A stretch of 64,000 nucleotides of DNA from Craterostigma plantagineum (GCA_027422505.1 JAPQWV010000001.1:9486001-9550000); one strand, 5' to 3'; positions 12,282 through 24,265 are shown, numbered from the stretch's first letter. Notes: generated from the sequence alone by a model not told the origin. A program made the numbers and translations.

Positions 12282-12607
12282 CAGGTGATATAGGTAATTT
12301 TGTGTCGTTAAAGGTGATTGATGGAGGATACGTTTCGTACACTAACGACGCAAAAGCCAAAATCGTGGGAGTTGGTACTTTTGGTAACAATTTAAATATC
12401 ACTATAGATAACGTATGGTTTGTTAGGAACTTAGAACATAATTTAATTAGCATTAGTCAATTATGTGATGATGGACATACCGTAGCTTTCGCCAAAGACA
12501 AGCGCTTTGTCAAAAAGGGTGATGGGATTGTCTTTAGTGCGTCTAGACATGGTAATATTATTGTATCACTCTCGATGATATTGCTAACCAGAACGTCAAG
12601 TGTCTAG
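12182..12607 (+). pseudogene. copia B protease
   Basis: Retroviral-type aspartic protease that would mature the polyprotein. The active-site region reads WYLDSGCSRHMTG near 12248, with catalytic Asp in the DSG of copia proteases, followed by the expected beta-rich stretch (FGNNLNITIDNVWFV) and the LISISQLCD segment leading to the GAG-pre-integrase domain. It is cut off by a frame change before 12608. Confidence 0.85.
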
Positions 12608-12633
12608 CAGTCACACAGGATATCACATGGTTA

Positions 12634-13480
12634 TTGCACAGACGACTGGGACATGCCAACATGGAACTGATGTCGCACATATCGTGCAATGAATTGGTGA
12701 GAGGTATTTCAGATATGAAAGCCACTAAGGACAGAATTTGCAAAGCGTGCCAAATGGGAAAACAAACCAAGACGTCCTTCAAACCTAAGAATGTGATATC
12801 TACGTCCAGACCACTGGAACTGCTGCATCTTGACCTTTTTGGTCCAGTACAGGTTATGTGATATCGTAGACGACTATACTAGGTACACATGGGTCTTATT
12901 TCCTGCGCACAAAAGTGAGGCTTTAGATAATCTTGCGCCACTGATTAAGAAGCTAGAAAATCAGAAAGAGATGAAAGTCCGTAAGATTAGGAGTGAAAAC
13001 GGTCTAGAATTTGATAGTAAATCCTTTGCATCTTTTTGTAATAAAAATGGTTATAGACATAATTTTTCAGCCCCTATTACGCCTCAACAGAACGGAGTGG
13101 TCGAGAGGAAGAATAGAGTATTACAAGAAATGGCTAGGACTATGCTGAGCGAATATAATACCCCAAAACATTTTTGGGCCGAAGCTGTTAGTACGTCTTA
13201 TTACGTCTCGAATAGGATTTTTCTTAGACCGATTATTACGAGAACTCCCTATGAAGTTTGGAATGATAAAACCCCCAACATAGGTTATTTCCATGTATTC
13301 GGGTGCAAGTGTTTTATTCTAAATGACAGGGATAAGCGAGGAAAATTCGATTCCAAAGTAGATGACGGGATATTCCTAGGTTACAGCCTTCATTCCAAAG
13401 CTTTTCGAGTGTTTAATAATAGGAAGAAGACTGTTCAAGAATCTGTGCATGTTACGATTGATGAATTTCCTAACGCAGAT
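12634..13480 (+). pseudogene. copia B GAG-pre-integrase and integrase
   Basis: Integrase that would join the cDNA to the chromosome. The HHCC zinc-binding part is visible (HRRLGHAN near 12637; CKACQMGK near 12739) and the first catalytic Asp is in LHLDLFGP near 12823. A frame change at about 12858 follows. The second catalytic position lies in RSENGLEF (near 12996), where Glu stands in place of the usual Asp. The third (Glu) is in [11 protein letters not shown] near 13087. The end includes the FGCKCF and DGIFLGYS motifs of copia integrases. The D-to-E change and the frame break make it inactive. Confidence 0.88.
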
Positions 13481-15259
13481 GGTACTGAGGAAGGTATAGT
13501 TGTGTCTCCTGCAGGTATACAGGTTACTGACAAAGAAGTGAACGCAAATCCATTGGAACTAGATACTGAGTCAGAGGAACCTGAAGCTTCAGACGAACAA
13601 CAACGCAGAAAATTCAAACATTCTTCCAACCATCCCACTGAGCAAGACATAGGGAATATCACTTCAGGGATCAAAACAAGAGCAACTGCACGAAAAGATA
13701 TTGCTGAGGAATCACATGACGTGCTGTTGTCAACCATGGAACCTAAGACTGTGAATGAGGCTCTTGACGATGAATCCTGGGTGATTGCCATGGAAGAAGA
13801 GCTGGCACAATTCGAAAAGAACCAAGTGTGGACTCTTGTGGAAAGACCTAACGACAAGTCCATAATAGGCACGAAGTGGGTGTTTCGCAACAAACTGGAC
13901 GAAAACGGTAATGTGACACGAAAAAAGGCCAGGTTAGTTGCCAAAGGTTATTCCCAAGAAGAAAGTATAGATTTTCATGAAACCTTTGCACCCGTAGCTA
14001 GACTTGAGTCAATACGTATTTTACTTGCATATGCATCTTTTAAAAGATTCAAGCTTTCTCATATGGACGTGAGAAGTGCATTTTTAAATGGTTTTATAAA
14101 TGAGGAAGTTTATGTCGAGCAACCTCCCGGTTTTGAAAAAGAAGAATTTTCAAATCACGTCTTTAAATTAAACAAAGCTTTATATGGTTTAAAACAAGCC
14201 CTTAGGGCATGATATGAAAGATTGAGTAGGTTTTTACTGGACATTGGCTTTACAACAGGAACAATAGATGACACTCTGTTTATAAAGTGGGAAGGGAATC
14301 ACATACTACTTGTGCAGATATACGTTGATGATATCATATTTGGTAGCACTGACATCACTCTTTGCGAGAATTGTTCTAAGTCTATGCAACAGGAATTTGA
14401 GATGAGCCTAATGGGAGAACTCATGTACTTCCTTGGATTGCAAATCAAGCAATTGGATACGGGAACATTCATATCTCAAACGAAGTACACGAAGGAACTA
14501 CTTGAAAAATTCGGAATGACTGATTCCAAGGTACTTCCCACCCCTATGCATCAGACCGCCAAAATTGACAGTGATGAACAAGGTACGCCCTTTGACCAAA
14601 CTAAGTATAGAGGTATGATCGGAAGTTTGCTCTACCTTACGGCAAGCAGACCCGATTATGTTTGCTATTGGTCTATATTCTAGATATCAATCGAGTCCTA
14701 GGGAATCTCACTTGACAGCAGTCAAGCGGATAGATATTTGAAAGGAACAATCAATTTTGGTATGTGGTATCCAAATTCCAAGGAATTCCCATTAATGGGA
14801 TACTCGGACGCGGATTACGCCAGTTCTAGGGAAGATAGGAAAAGCACTAGTGGTACTTGCCAAATGCTAGGGAATTCCCTTGTAACTTGGTCCAGTAGGA
14901 AACAAAATGCCGTGGCCCTATCCACAACCGAAGCAGAATATATGGCCTTAGGAAGTTGTTCTCAGCAAATCCTTTGGATGAAATAGACCTTGAGTGATTA
15001 CGATTTAAGGTACAACCAAATTCTTATTTTTTGTGATAGTACTAGTGCCATTAGTATCACTAAGAATCCCGTACACCACTCTCGAACTAAGCATATAGAG
15101 GTTAAACATCATTTTATTCGAGATCATGTTCAGAAAGGGAATATCAGCGTGAACTTCGTAGGAACTAATGATCAGCTGGCTGATATCTTCACGAAACCCC
15201 TTATTGAGAGTAGATTTTGTGATATTCGCGACCGATTAGGAATTATTGAGCTCAAATAG
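13481..15259 (+). pseudogene. copia B reverse transcriptase and RNase H
   Basis: The copying enzyme of copia B. RT begins near 13745 ([17 protein letters not shown]), with [31 protein letters not shown] and KALYGLKQA in order. The Trp after LRA is a TGA at 14210-14212. The catalytic [11 protein letters not shown] box is near 14323. A frame change near 14655 follows in ASRPD, and a deletion near 14730. RNase H has SDADYASSREDRKSTSG near 14802 and TEAEYMALG near 14931; a stop at 14984-14986 splits it from VHHSRTKHIEVKHHF near 15072 and DQLADIFTKPL near 15171. The natural end is at 15257-15259. Confidence 0.9.
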
Positions 15260-15702
15260 GAAAGGTGACTAGATATGTTAGCCCTTCTTATTTCCTTGAT
15301 CTTATCCTTTAGGATCTCCTCGATTTTATTCCTTGATTCATTAATAATTTTTCCCTTTATTCCATCTTCTTTATCTATTCAGATCATTTCCACTCATGGG
15401 AAGATTATTTTTTTTCTAAATAGATTTCCTTAGAGATTTATGTCAAAAATCTATTTTCAGCCAAAAATTCCTTATCATTTTTGAACTCTGATCTTAGTCT
15501 TTATTTCCTTCCTTAATCTCCGCGAGCTATCCTCTTATCTTCATTTAATTCCATCTAATGGGCAGTTTCCTTATCCAGCCATGATCTTTGAAATTCAAAT
15601 TTTGAAATCTTTTCCTTATTTGCCTCACGTCTAATCGATATCACATCTCTCCAAAATCTTTTTCATTCTTATCCAAGAAGTTTTCGGCATTCCTAACCAT
15701 CC
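15260..15702 (+). other. copia B 3' tail, non-coding
   Basis: AT-rich, pyrimidine-rich tail after the RNase H stop, without a coding frame. A second copy of it lies at 33420-33906, which shows that it belongs to the element. It is interrupted after 15707 by the solo LTR. Confidence 0.7.
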
Positions 15703-15707
15703 AATCT

Positions 15708-16458
15708 TGTAATACCCGTGAAATTTAAAACAGGAATTTTGACAAATATTATGAAGTAGTTACCCTAAAAGGAATGTAAGGACTTATATTTTTAAATAAA
15801 GAATATTATTCCAACCAAGCTCAATTAAAAATGGGAATATAGAGAGGTTATTTGTTGAAGCCCAAATAAAAGAAAAGAAAACTTTAATATTAATATATAG
15901 GCTCAAACGAAAATAAGGGATAGAGTATAACAATTTAGTGTTTTTTTTCCTTGCAATTAATTACTAAATGTGTATAACTAAGGAAAAACAAAGGAAATAA
16001 AAATATTATGGGTGGGGAAAGATAGAAAAAGACTCAAATGTCTTTCGTGCATGTGATTCAAACGAATATGCATGGGTCATTGTCTCCAAATCATTAGTAG
16101 GTTAAACAACTAAACAATAATAGTGTAGTGGGTATGATGTAAAAAAGACAAGCATTAGAGTATGATATAAATAAACTAATAAGGGATTTGTTAGTAAGGG
16201 TTTGTTATTTACCACCATGCCCAATCAACATGAATGTCAAGATTAATTATTAGGGATATTAGTAAGTAAATAATGAGAAGGTTACAAATTGTTTAGTAAG
16301 CCATGTTAGTGGTTTGTCTATTAGTAGTAAAATAATAAGAATGAAAAGAGAATATTACAATGTGTATGAGAAAGCCATGTTGGTTAGGTTAGTAAACCAT
16401 ATTAGTATAGTAATAAAATAATGAGAATCAAAGGTGATATCTCAATTTGATTAGTAAG
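15708..16458 (+). repeat. Chromovirus-type solo LTR, 5' part
   Basis: Starts TGTAATACCC; its end is TCGTTACA at 33236. The target-site duplication AATCT is at 15703-15707 and 33237-33241. The undisturbed copy of the host sequence at 33900-33906 reads ccaatctcttct with AATCT once only, an internal empty-site control. The LTR is split by copia C at 16459. Total length without copia C is about 2.77 kb. No gypsy internal region is present, so this is a solo LTR left by LTR-LTR recombination. Confidence 0.85.
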
Positions 16459-16757
16459 TGTTGGTCCCGATTGCACCAAACAAGGAATCAAAGAGGCTTT
16501 GATGGAATGAAAAAGGGAGAGGTTCTCACCTTCAAGTGTGTGTATTGTGTGAAAAAGTGGGTTAGCCTTTTGATCTTTGATTCACTTTGAAAAGTGTGTT
16601 GGTAAAACCTTATATACCACATTAACCCTAGGTATATTAAGGCCCAAACACTAAATATTAACTCATTACATTCTAGTCCAAAGCCCAAGCTAAAGGATAA
16701 TTACAAAATTAATCCCAAGACTTAAACTATTGACACAATCTATTAAATATCCTAACA
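16459..16757 (-). repeat. 3' LTR of copia C (299 bp)
   Basis: Plus reading tgttggtcccgatt...atatcctaaca; TG/CA ends. It matches 30915-31212 with a 3-bp indel (gattgcacc against gattacc) and a few single changes, and matches the C' LTR at 49843-50127 in reverse complement. Confidence 0.93.
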
Positions 16758-16759
16758 AT

Positions 16760-16769
16760 CTCCCCCTTT
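16760..16769 (-). other. Polypurine tract of copia C
   Basis: Minus-strand AAAGGGGGAG next to the 3' LTR, the plus-strand primer site. The same word is at 49831-49840 in C'. Confidence 0.85.
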
Positions 16770-16815
16770 GTGTCAATTGTTGGGAGTCTTGGATCTTGGG
16801 CGTAGCGGTGGTGGA

Positions 16816-19800
16816 TCAGCGAGTGTGTGTTTCGCGAAGTCCTAGCTTGAACTCGAAGGCACGGAGATTCCTTCAAAGCACGATTCGATCAGCTATGGCG
16901 TCAATAAACTTCGCGAACTTGGAGCGGCAGTGTGGGTCTTCTTCCGAAAGTATGCGGCAAATTCTCATGAGCTTGTCTTGGATGATGGTGAGTGTTCCAT
17001 CCGAGAATTTTGCCGCTTCGGAGCAGCGCAGTATCCTCATCTTTCCCTTGTCGTTCGAGTAGGCGACCGCTGGATCATCTCCATCGATCACATCGCCCTC
17101 TCGGTAGTCGTCAACGTTCTTGAAAAATGGGCGAGTCAGGTTCACCTTCTTCAGGTTGTGCTCTACCGCCATCTGCAGATCGTGGGTGGCATAGAATTTG
17201 ACTTGTCGGAGCATGTGGCGCTTGAGAGCCACATAACCCATGGTGACCGGTTCAGCCCGTACGAGATGTCCCGAACTTCTGAGGACGAGTCTGAACTACT
17301 TCATGGATTCCAGCATGTTGTACAGATCACCTAAGCGCAGAAATTTGAAGTCCGCCTCGCTTACTTCACAGCAGCTCTCGTCCTGCCTCATCACCGTGAA
17401 CACTGGATAGTGAACACGTCCTTTCGACTCTTGGCGAAGGTCAGTGACTTTGCAGATGGGGGCCCGATTCATTTCCAGAGCGATGTTTTCTTCATCGGAC
17501 AGTGTCCTCTTTGTGCACTTGCGGCAAAGAAGGCTCCATCGATAGAGCTTCTTCTTTTCCTCGCTCCAATTTTGAATGTTCATCAGCTCATATTCGTTGA
17601 AGGTCGTGATGATTTGCTCCTTGCGCCGCCAGATCCTCTTCCTGATCTCTTCTTGAAATGGCGCGGTGATCTTCTTATTTTCCCACGGTGCTTCTGGTAT
17701 ATCCGCCGTGGGCACATCCGGTTGAGCAGCAGGAGCCTCAGCTTGCTGCGCTTGAAATTGTAGGATGTTCTCGAGCTCGGCAGGTTCAGCGTCATACTCC
17801 TCTTCGTTCTCGTTGTCTGCAGTGTTGATTAGCGTGAGCGAGGCTTCCTTTAGCAGACGTCGAGCATTTTCCACCAACTTCCTGGCTGCTACTGCATCGG
17901 CGAGTGTGTACAGCCATTCATCGTTAAAGATGTAGGCCTCGATCTCGTTCTGTGCGTAGTAGACGTCCTCGGAAGCCACGTTGGAATCGGTATTGAGAGG
18001 GGTATGGCTGTGTGGTGGCGAGGGTGTTGCGTCGGAGGAGTTTGAGGATTGTGGGGATGGTTGTGGTGGAGATTATGGTGGTTCGGATGAGGTGATGGTT
18101 TTGGCTAGGATGATTTGGGCGTCGGTTGGTGTAGATGTGGTGGTGTCCTCTAACGTCGATGTGGTAGTTAGAGGTTCCGAGACGGTGGGTGGAGAAGGTG
18201 TGGTGGTGGTCTCTATCGCCGATGTGACGATTAGAGTTTCGGAGACGGTAGTAGGTGGAGGTGTGGGTGATTTGGCTAATGACTCGGGGTTAATGGGATG
18301 GGATTTTTGGCTAGTGGGGTGTGAGGTTTCTGTTGCGGGCGTTGTTTTAGGTGCAGAGGAGGAAGGCGGCGTCGATTGCACGAGTCCTTGTGATTGTGAG
18401 CCTTGTTGCCTCTTCCCCTCACGGCGATCTTGATCATCATCTTGATCGTCGCGCCTGATCCCGCTAGACTCGCCTTGAGTGCGGCATGTCATGGGTTGAG
18501 TTATTATTTTCTTCATTTGTCGTTCCTCCTCGTCGAGTTCCGTTATTGACTCGAATCTTGCTCGTAGGAGGTAGAAGAGCTCCTTTGCGGAAATTGAGGA
18601 GAGAACAGCTTCAGCGTCCACATTTGAGTTGGTGGTGGCGTCTCCGGGGCCACACCTTTGCCTTTGTCGATGGTGGACGCATCGAGACGCGCGTAGACTT
18701 TATCGAGGATAGACGCCTCAAGAGTCTTTGCAAACTCTTGAAGACGAGTCTCTAACGCGGTCTCAGTCACGAACTGGGGTAAGTTTAACAAGTTGGAATC
18801 ACGAAGAAATCCAACTGTCACCGAATCGGAGAAGATAGCCGATCGGCCGCCCGTTTGCACAGGACGGGAAAAGACGGGGTCACTCAGACTTCCCGTTGGC
18901 ATCATCGATGAGACAGACTCAAGCGAGTGATGGCCTAGGCTCACGGTTGTTGTGATGTTGGCCGTGCTAGGTCTTCCGCTCTCAGTCACAGAGACATCAC
19001 CGAGCGTTCCGACAGAATCACGAAGACTTTGTAGTGCGGTAAAAGGTGTATGTGTCCTAGAAACGTAAGAAATTGTGGGGAGTGAGGGCACTATACTCGA
19101 TGTGCATGAAGAGGATGCAGTCTGAGGCGAGGGACTGCTTGTTTCAACATCGACTATCTCCAAGTGGGATGTCGATGGCATACGTGGCTCCTCGTGGAAT
19201 GAAATATCTTCCTGTAGAGAGGAAGATAAGTGGATTGGTGGGGTCGTTTGCGTGGTTGAGCCAGATGCCACGTCTTCTACTCGGGAGGTGAACACATCAC
19301 CTCCTTTACCTATTGGTTCGGCTCGGCTTATCTGTGGTTGAGGAGCTCGATCGTGTTTTTGTTTCGATCAACGCTCCGTGGGGCGGCTTACGTCATCCTC
19401 ACGCGACCGTTTTTCGGAACGCGGGTGGAAGAGGATGCGGCGCGACTCGATGACTTTTTGGAAGTAGTGGTGGGGTTTTGGCTAGTCCCGGGGTTAGGAG
19501 CAGTGGGGTTGATCTGCTCCGTAGGGACAATGGATAGAGGTCGGGGGCTTTCACGGAAAGAGGCTGTGGAAGCACGATATTCTCGGACGTGCGGATTGGT
19601 CGGGTCTGCATAGGCGAGAACATCGTCCGGGATTATCATGGCATGTCGATCTTTCGCCGGAGTGTTTTTCTTGGCGAACTTTTCGACAGTGGGAATGATG
19701 AAGTGCTCGCTCGTCGGGCGGATGCGGATGCTAGTGGAGAAGATGCGGAAGTGTTTGATGAGCATTGGGAGCCACCGCATGTAGGGTAAGAAGCGGTTTG

Positions 19801-20530
19801 TGACTCCCTTGGCGATTTCTCGATCGCGTCGTTGAATCATGGAGACGAGATCCATCCATATGATGTCGGTGTAGTTGTACTTGCGGTTGTGGGCGATGCC
19901 GGTTAGGATGGTGAGGATTTGGTGGTTCCCACGGTCCTGGACGGCATGCTTCCCTGACATGCACTTGTTTATTAGGAGATATAACGTTCGCCAGGGTTGT
20001 GGTAGGTTGCGAGTGGTGACTTCACTGAGAACGAGTGGGCCTTTCTTCTTCGTGTTCTCAGGTTGATAGCCTAAACTGTCGATGTCCTCGATGAGCTGTT
20101 CGTGAGTTGGTAGTGGGTCGTATGGTGAATAGATAGGTAGTTGAAGCACTTCTTGGACAGTCTTGCGAGTGCGGACCAAAGTTTCTTGATCGATTTGGGC
20201 GGACAATGTTTTAGCAAGGTGGAGTGGTCCAGCTATCTGCAAAGTGTGCCAGAACTGTTGGAGGTAGACTTGAGCTTCTGGCTCGCCATGAGAGAGGGCG
20301 TGTCGGAGGGGATGCCCTTTGAGGATCTCTATGATGATGGGGGCGTCGCATCTGAAGTTGTCCAAGTCCACCATATGGTTGTTTGGTATCAGGGCAGCCC
20401 ATTGACTTGTTGGGAAGACCTGCTCGATTGGTGGAACATACGTTAATGTGTTGAGTTCGATGCGAGCTACATCACTTTGAACTGCGGCAGCCTCAAGCGC
20501 TTCGAGTGCTTCTTGGTTTGTGTTAGTCAT
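16816..20530 (-). pseudogene. copia C additional ORF (two-domain protein of unknown function)
   Basis: Long frame after pol, from an ATG at 20530 to a TGA at 16816-16818, broken by about five stops or shifts (19388, 18620/18543, 18073, 17296, 17241). N-terminal domain (20530-19560): LNTLTYVPPI, QFWHTLQIAGP, a YDPLPTHEQLIEDIDSLGY segment, LPQPWRTLYLLINKCMSGK and AMIIPDDVLAYADP. I recognise this order from plant proteins labelled putative plant transposon proteins. The middle (19560-17980) is Ser/Thr/Pro-rich with a KKRSREDD-like basic-acidic patch. C-terminal domain (17979-16816): VHYPVFTVMRQDE, KFSDGTLTIIQDKLMRI and an end in FEFKLGLRET. No signal peptide or clear membrane segment is visible, so an envelope role is not supported by sequence. 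The function is unknown. Confidence 0.8.
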
Positions 20531-22380
20531 ATCTGTACTTGACAGTAATTATAACATTATTAGTATGGATTAGATTGTGAGAACAGGGATGTGGGTGAAA
20601 CAATAACAGGAGACATAAACGTGCCCGGAAAAATAAAATTAAGATTAAAGCTAACTTAGAGTCCTTTTCCCAATACTTAGAGAATATTTGGATTGAAAGT
20701 ATTCATGTGATGTGAGATAATTTAGGAATTCATACGAAATTTTTCCTACACTTAGAAAATTTTCAAGATTGAAGTTTCACATTTAGTGTAGAATTTCGCG
20801 TAGGTAAATTCAAGTTGTCCAAAAATTTCGGCATGTGATGAGAAAATTCGCTAAGTACAACACATAGTCATGTCGAGAAAATTTTCGCATTTTGTGTAAA
20901 ATTTCGCATGTAATGGAAAATTTCGCAGATTATAACACGTAGACATGTCGAGAAAGTTTTCGCATATTGTGTAAAATTTCGTATGCAGGGAAAATTTTCG
21001 CAAGTTAAGAAGTCTCGCAAGTTGTCCAAAATTTTCGCATGCAATGAGAAATTTCCCTGATTATCACACAAAGCCATGTCGAGAGAACATTTTCGCAGAT
21101 TGAGTAAAATTTCGCAAGTATGGAAAATTTTCGCAAGTTAAGAAATCTCGCAAGTTGTCCAAATTTTCGCATGTAATGAGAAAATTCGCTAATTATCATA
21201 CATAGACAAGTCGAGAGACATTTTCGCATATATCAAGGAAATTTCGCACTCAGTCTATCCATGAATTTTTGCATATAAGGAAAAGTTTCGCAAGTCATGA
21301 AATTTCAAAGGATATCCAAAAATTTCTTGGTTGAAATATTTTCTCAAAAGATATTAAGATTTTTCGCAAGCAGAGAAATTTTTCGCAAGTTATTTGTGGA
21401 TTGAGAAATTTTTTGGTTCACTGTGGTTGCGAAATAGTGAAGATGCGAAAAGATGTAATATGACGTGAGGTGTATGAAATTTCGCGGGGTATAACTTCAC
21501 TGTTGCCGAGAAAAATTTAACGTAAGGAAACAAATTTCTCGGATGAAAGCTTTCGCGGGACTTCAGCCAATGTAGCAGCGAAAATTTTATAGCGCAAGAA
21601 ATTTCTCGGGTAAAAGTTTTCGCGGGACCTAAGTCACTGTAGCAGCGAAAATTTAACGCAAGAGATTTCTCGGATAAAAACTTTCGCGGAAACTCACTCA
21701 CTGTAGCAGCGAAAATCCATCGTTTGGAGTATTTTCTCTGAAAAAATTTTCTCGGCAAAGAACACTGTGTGAAAAACGTAGGAAACGACTCAATGATTTT
21801 TGCCTTAGACCTATTTAAAATGCAATAATCTGGACTCAATCGACTCGAAATTGGATGGGCAATACAGATTTGGGGTTTTTAAACTACAAAAACCTAACAT
21901 GCATCCGATTTTAAGACGAGAAAAAATTAATTTTAACCTAAAAAAATTTAACAAAACGGGGCAAAAACTGGATTAAACGAACGGAAATGGGTTTATTTTG
22001 GATGTATTCATACCGAAAAGCTGATTTTGACGACGGAGAACGCAGAAAAATTGATTTTGAAGGCAGATTTGAGGACGACGACGACGCGATTTGTTGAGAA
22101 ATTTTCGAAGAAGTAGGTTGCGAAACTTTTGAATTTTTTCTCGGGTATAGAATTTGTAAGATTGTGAAGAAGAGTTAAGTGATTTGGGGTTTTATGACTG
22201 TTCATGCGAGAATTATAGTAAATAGGCCAAAATTCGTGGGTTTGGTCAAAATAAATTGAGTCCTGAGCAGAATTTCGCGGGCTTGGTCAAAATTGAGTCC
22301 AATTAGAGTTCAATTGGTCCAATTTTGACCCAGTTTGACCAAAAACTTAAATTAAATTTCACCCTTTTTTTTTAAATTGG
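20531..22380. repeat. Repeat-array spacer between pol and additional ORF of copia C
   Basis: Non-coding. 20780-21420 is dense in ttttcgca/atttcgca words with a higher-order period near 131-133 bp (the word tgtcgaga at 20945, 21076 and, with one change, 21209). 21460-21720 holds four tandem units of 63-70 bp with the order tttcgcggga, cactgtagcagcgaaaat, aaatttctcgga; the tgtagcagcg word is at 21571, 21639 and 21702. The same kinds of array occur at the equivalent place in C' (40500-41520). 22210-22340 has further gcgaaatt-like words and the gtccaattttgacc repeats. Confidence 0.75.
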
Positions 22381-22392
22381 CATAATCAGAAA

Positions 22393-22469
22393 CTCCCCCT
22401 TAATCTAAACTCCCTTTTTAGAAAAGAAAAAAAAGTCAGAAACTCCCCCTTAATCGAAAACTCCCCCTT
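22393..22469 (-). other. Three internal polypurine-tract-like motifs of copia C
   Basis: Minus-strand AAGGGGGAG at 22393-22401, 22443-22451 and 22461-22469, about 90-170 bp after the pol stop and far from the LTR. C' has the same at 39721-39729, 39739-39747 and 39793-39801. Multiplied polypurine motifs between pol and the extra ORF are a reported trait of Sireviruses. Confidence 0.75.
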
Positions 22470-22560
22470 AAGAGACATAATTCAGAAGACACATAGAAAA
22501 TGGAGTGAAGTGGAAAAGGAAATATGTACACTTTATCAAAGTTCATGTAGGGTCGATTGA

Positions 22561-24265
22561 TCACAACTGAATATTCAACATGCCCAACATAGTCACTAGG
22601 TGTTGGAGTCGTTTGACATCCAACGGTTTTGTGAAAATGTCGGCCAGTTGATCTTCGAATGTGACGTAGTGCAATTCAATCGTCCCTTGTTCGACATGTT
22701 CTTTGATGAAGTGGTGACGAATATCTATGTGTTTCGTTCTCGAGTGATGTACAGGATTACTCGTCATCGCAATCGCACTCTTTGAGTCACAATAAATGGG
22801 AATTTTATCAACATGAAAATTAAAATCTCGTAGTTGGGTTCTCATCCACAAAAGCTGTGAACAACAACTAGCGGCGGCGACATATTCTGCCTCCGTCGAC
22901 GATGTTGAGACACAGTTTTGTTTTCGAGAAGACCAACTCACGAGTTTACCGCCCAAGAAGTGTGCAGCTCCAGAGGTGCTTTTTCTATCCATCTTGTATC
23001 CTGCATAATCCGAGTCAGAGAATCCAACCAGTTTGAAATCCGATCGAGTGGGGTACCACAAACCCAGATTGGGTGTTCCTTTGAGATAGCGGAGAATCCT
23101 TTTGACAGCAGTGAGATGGGATTCCTTAGGTGTAGCCTGGAAACGAGCGCAGATTCCTGTCGAGAGAACGATATCCGGTCGACTAGCAGTGAGGTACAGA
23201 AGAGATCCTATTATACCACGATAGACGGTTTGGTCAACGGGAGCACCAGATGGGTCCGCGTCGGGTCGGCCAGAGGGAGACATAGGTGTAGCAGCAGTCT
23301 TAGCATCCTTCATTCATATTTCTCGAGGATGTCATGGATGTATTTGGACTGGTTGATGAAGATTCCGTCGGGGAGTTGCTTTACTTGAAGACCAAGAAAG
23401 AAATTCAGCTAGCCCATCATACTCATTTCAAATTTCTCTTTCATCAATTCTGCAAACTCTTCACATAGTTGTGATTTAGTCGATCCAAAAATGATGTCAT
23501 CGACATATATCTGCACAATCATGATGTCCGGGCCACTCCGCTTGGTGAAGAGAGTTGTATCCAGAGATCCTTTCTTGAACCCAGACTGAACAAGGAAGTC
23601 TGAAAGGACGTCGTACCAAGCTCGGGGAGCCTGTTTTAGTCCGTAGAGGGCCTTGTAGAGTCGATATACGTGATGAGGAAACTCTTCGCTCAAGAACCCT
23701 TCCGGTTGATCAACATACACTTCTTCTTTGAGAAATCCATTCAGAAATGCAGTCTTCACGTCCATTTGGTAAACTTTAAAGTTCTTGTGAGCAGCAAAGG
23801 CAAGAAAAATTCGTATTGCTACGATCCTGGAGACGGGGGCGAAAGTTTCATCGTAGTCGATGCCTTCTTGTTGGTTGTACCCCTTAGCCACAAGTCTTGC
23901 TTTATTGCGGATGACAACACCGTCTTCATCCTTTTTGTTCTTGAAGATCCACTTCGTGCCGATAATGGATCTGTTGTAAGGGCGTGGTACGAGTTCCCAG
24001 ACTTGTAAACGTTCAAACTGATTAATTTCCTCCTGCATTGCAATCAGCCAATTAGGATCATTGAGAGCTTCAGCTACTCGTGATGGTTCGGCTTGACTGA
24101 GATAGCAAGCGAACAGACTTTCATTCATCGTGGCCGAACGCGTCGAAACACCGGATGTGGGATCCCCAATAATCTGATCGGTAGGATGAGAGCGAGCCCA
24201 AAGTGGTACATTGGTCTGTGAGGAGCTGGCCGCATTTGTATCGATTGGAGGCTCATTATATGATT
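22561..24265 (-). pseudogene. copia C reverse transcriptase and RNase H
   Basis: Copying enzyme of copia C. RT runs from 24128 ([15 protein letters not shown]) through [61 protein letters not shown] and the catalytic [11 protein letters not shown] near 23500. A GAG-to-TAG stop at 23407-23409 (after MMG) and another break near 23314 interrupt it. RNase H (23313-22561) is open: SDSDYAGYKMDRKSTSG, SSTEAEYVAAAS, VHHSRTKHIDIRHHF, DQLADIFTKPLD, ending in LGMLNIQL. The stretch 24129-24265 is the linker between integrase and RT, cut by the LTR fragment on its right. Confidence 0.92.

Noticed and set aside
13435..13944. 169-codon minus-strand open frame opposite copia B RT
   Set aside because: Antisense to a recognisable RT linker; Ser/Thr/Val-rich composition typical of a shadow frame.
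18164..18619. Gly/Val-rich open frames opposite the Ser/Thr/Pro middle of the additional ORF (17981-18433 and 48164-48619)
   Set aside because: Mirror image of the Pro/Ser/Thr-rich coding strand; recurs wherever that segment is repeated.
20868..21839. Cys/Phe-rich open frames in the TTTCGC arrays
   Set aside because: They arise from the repeated motif itself and differ between C and C' without conserved protein content.
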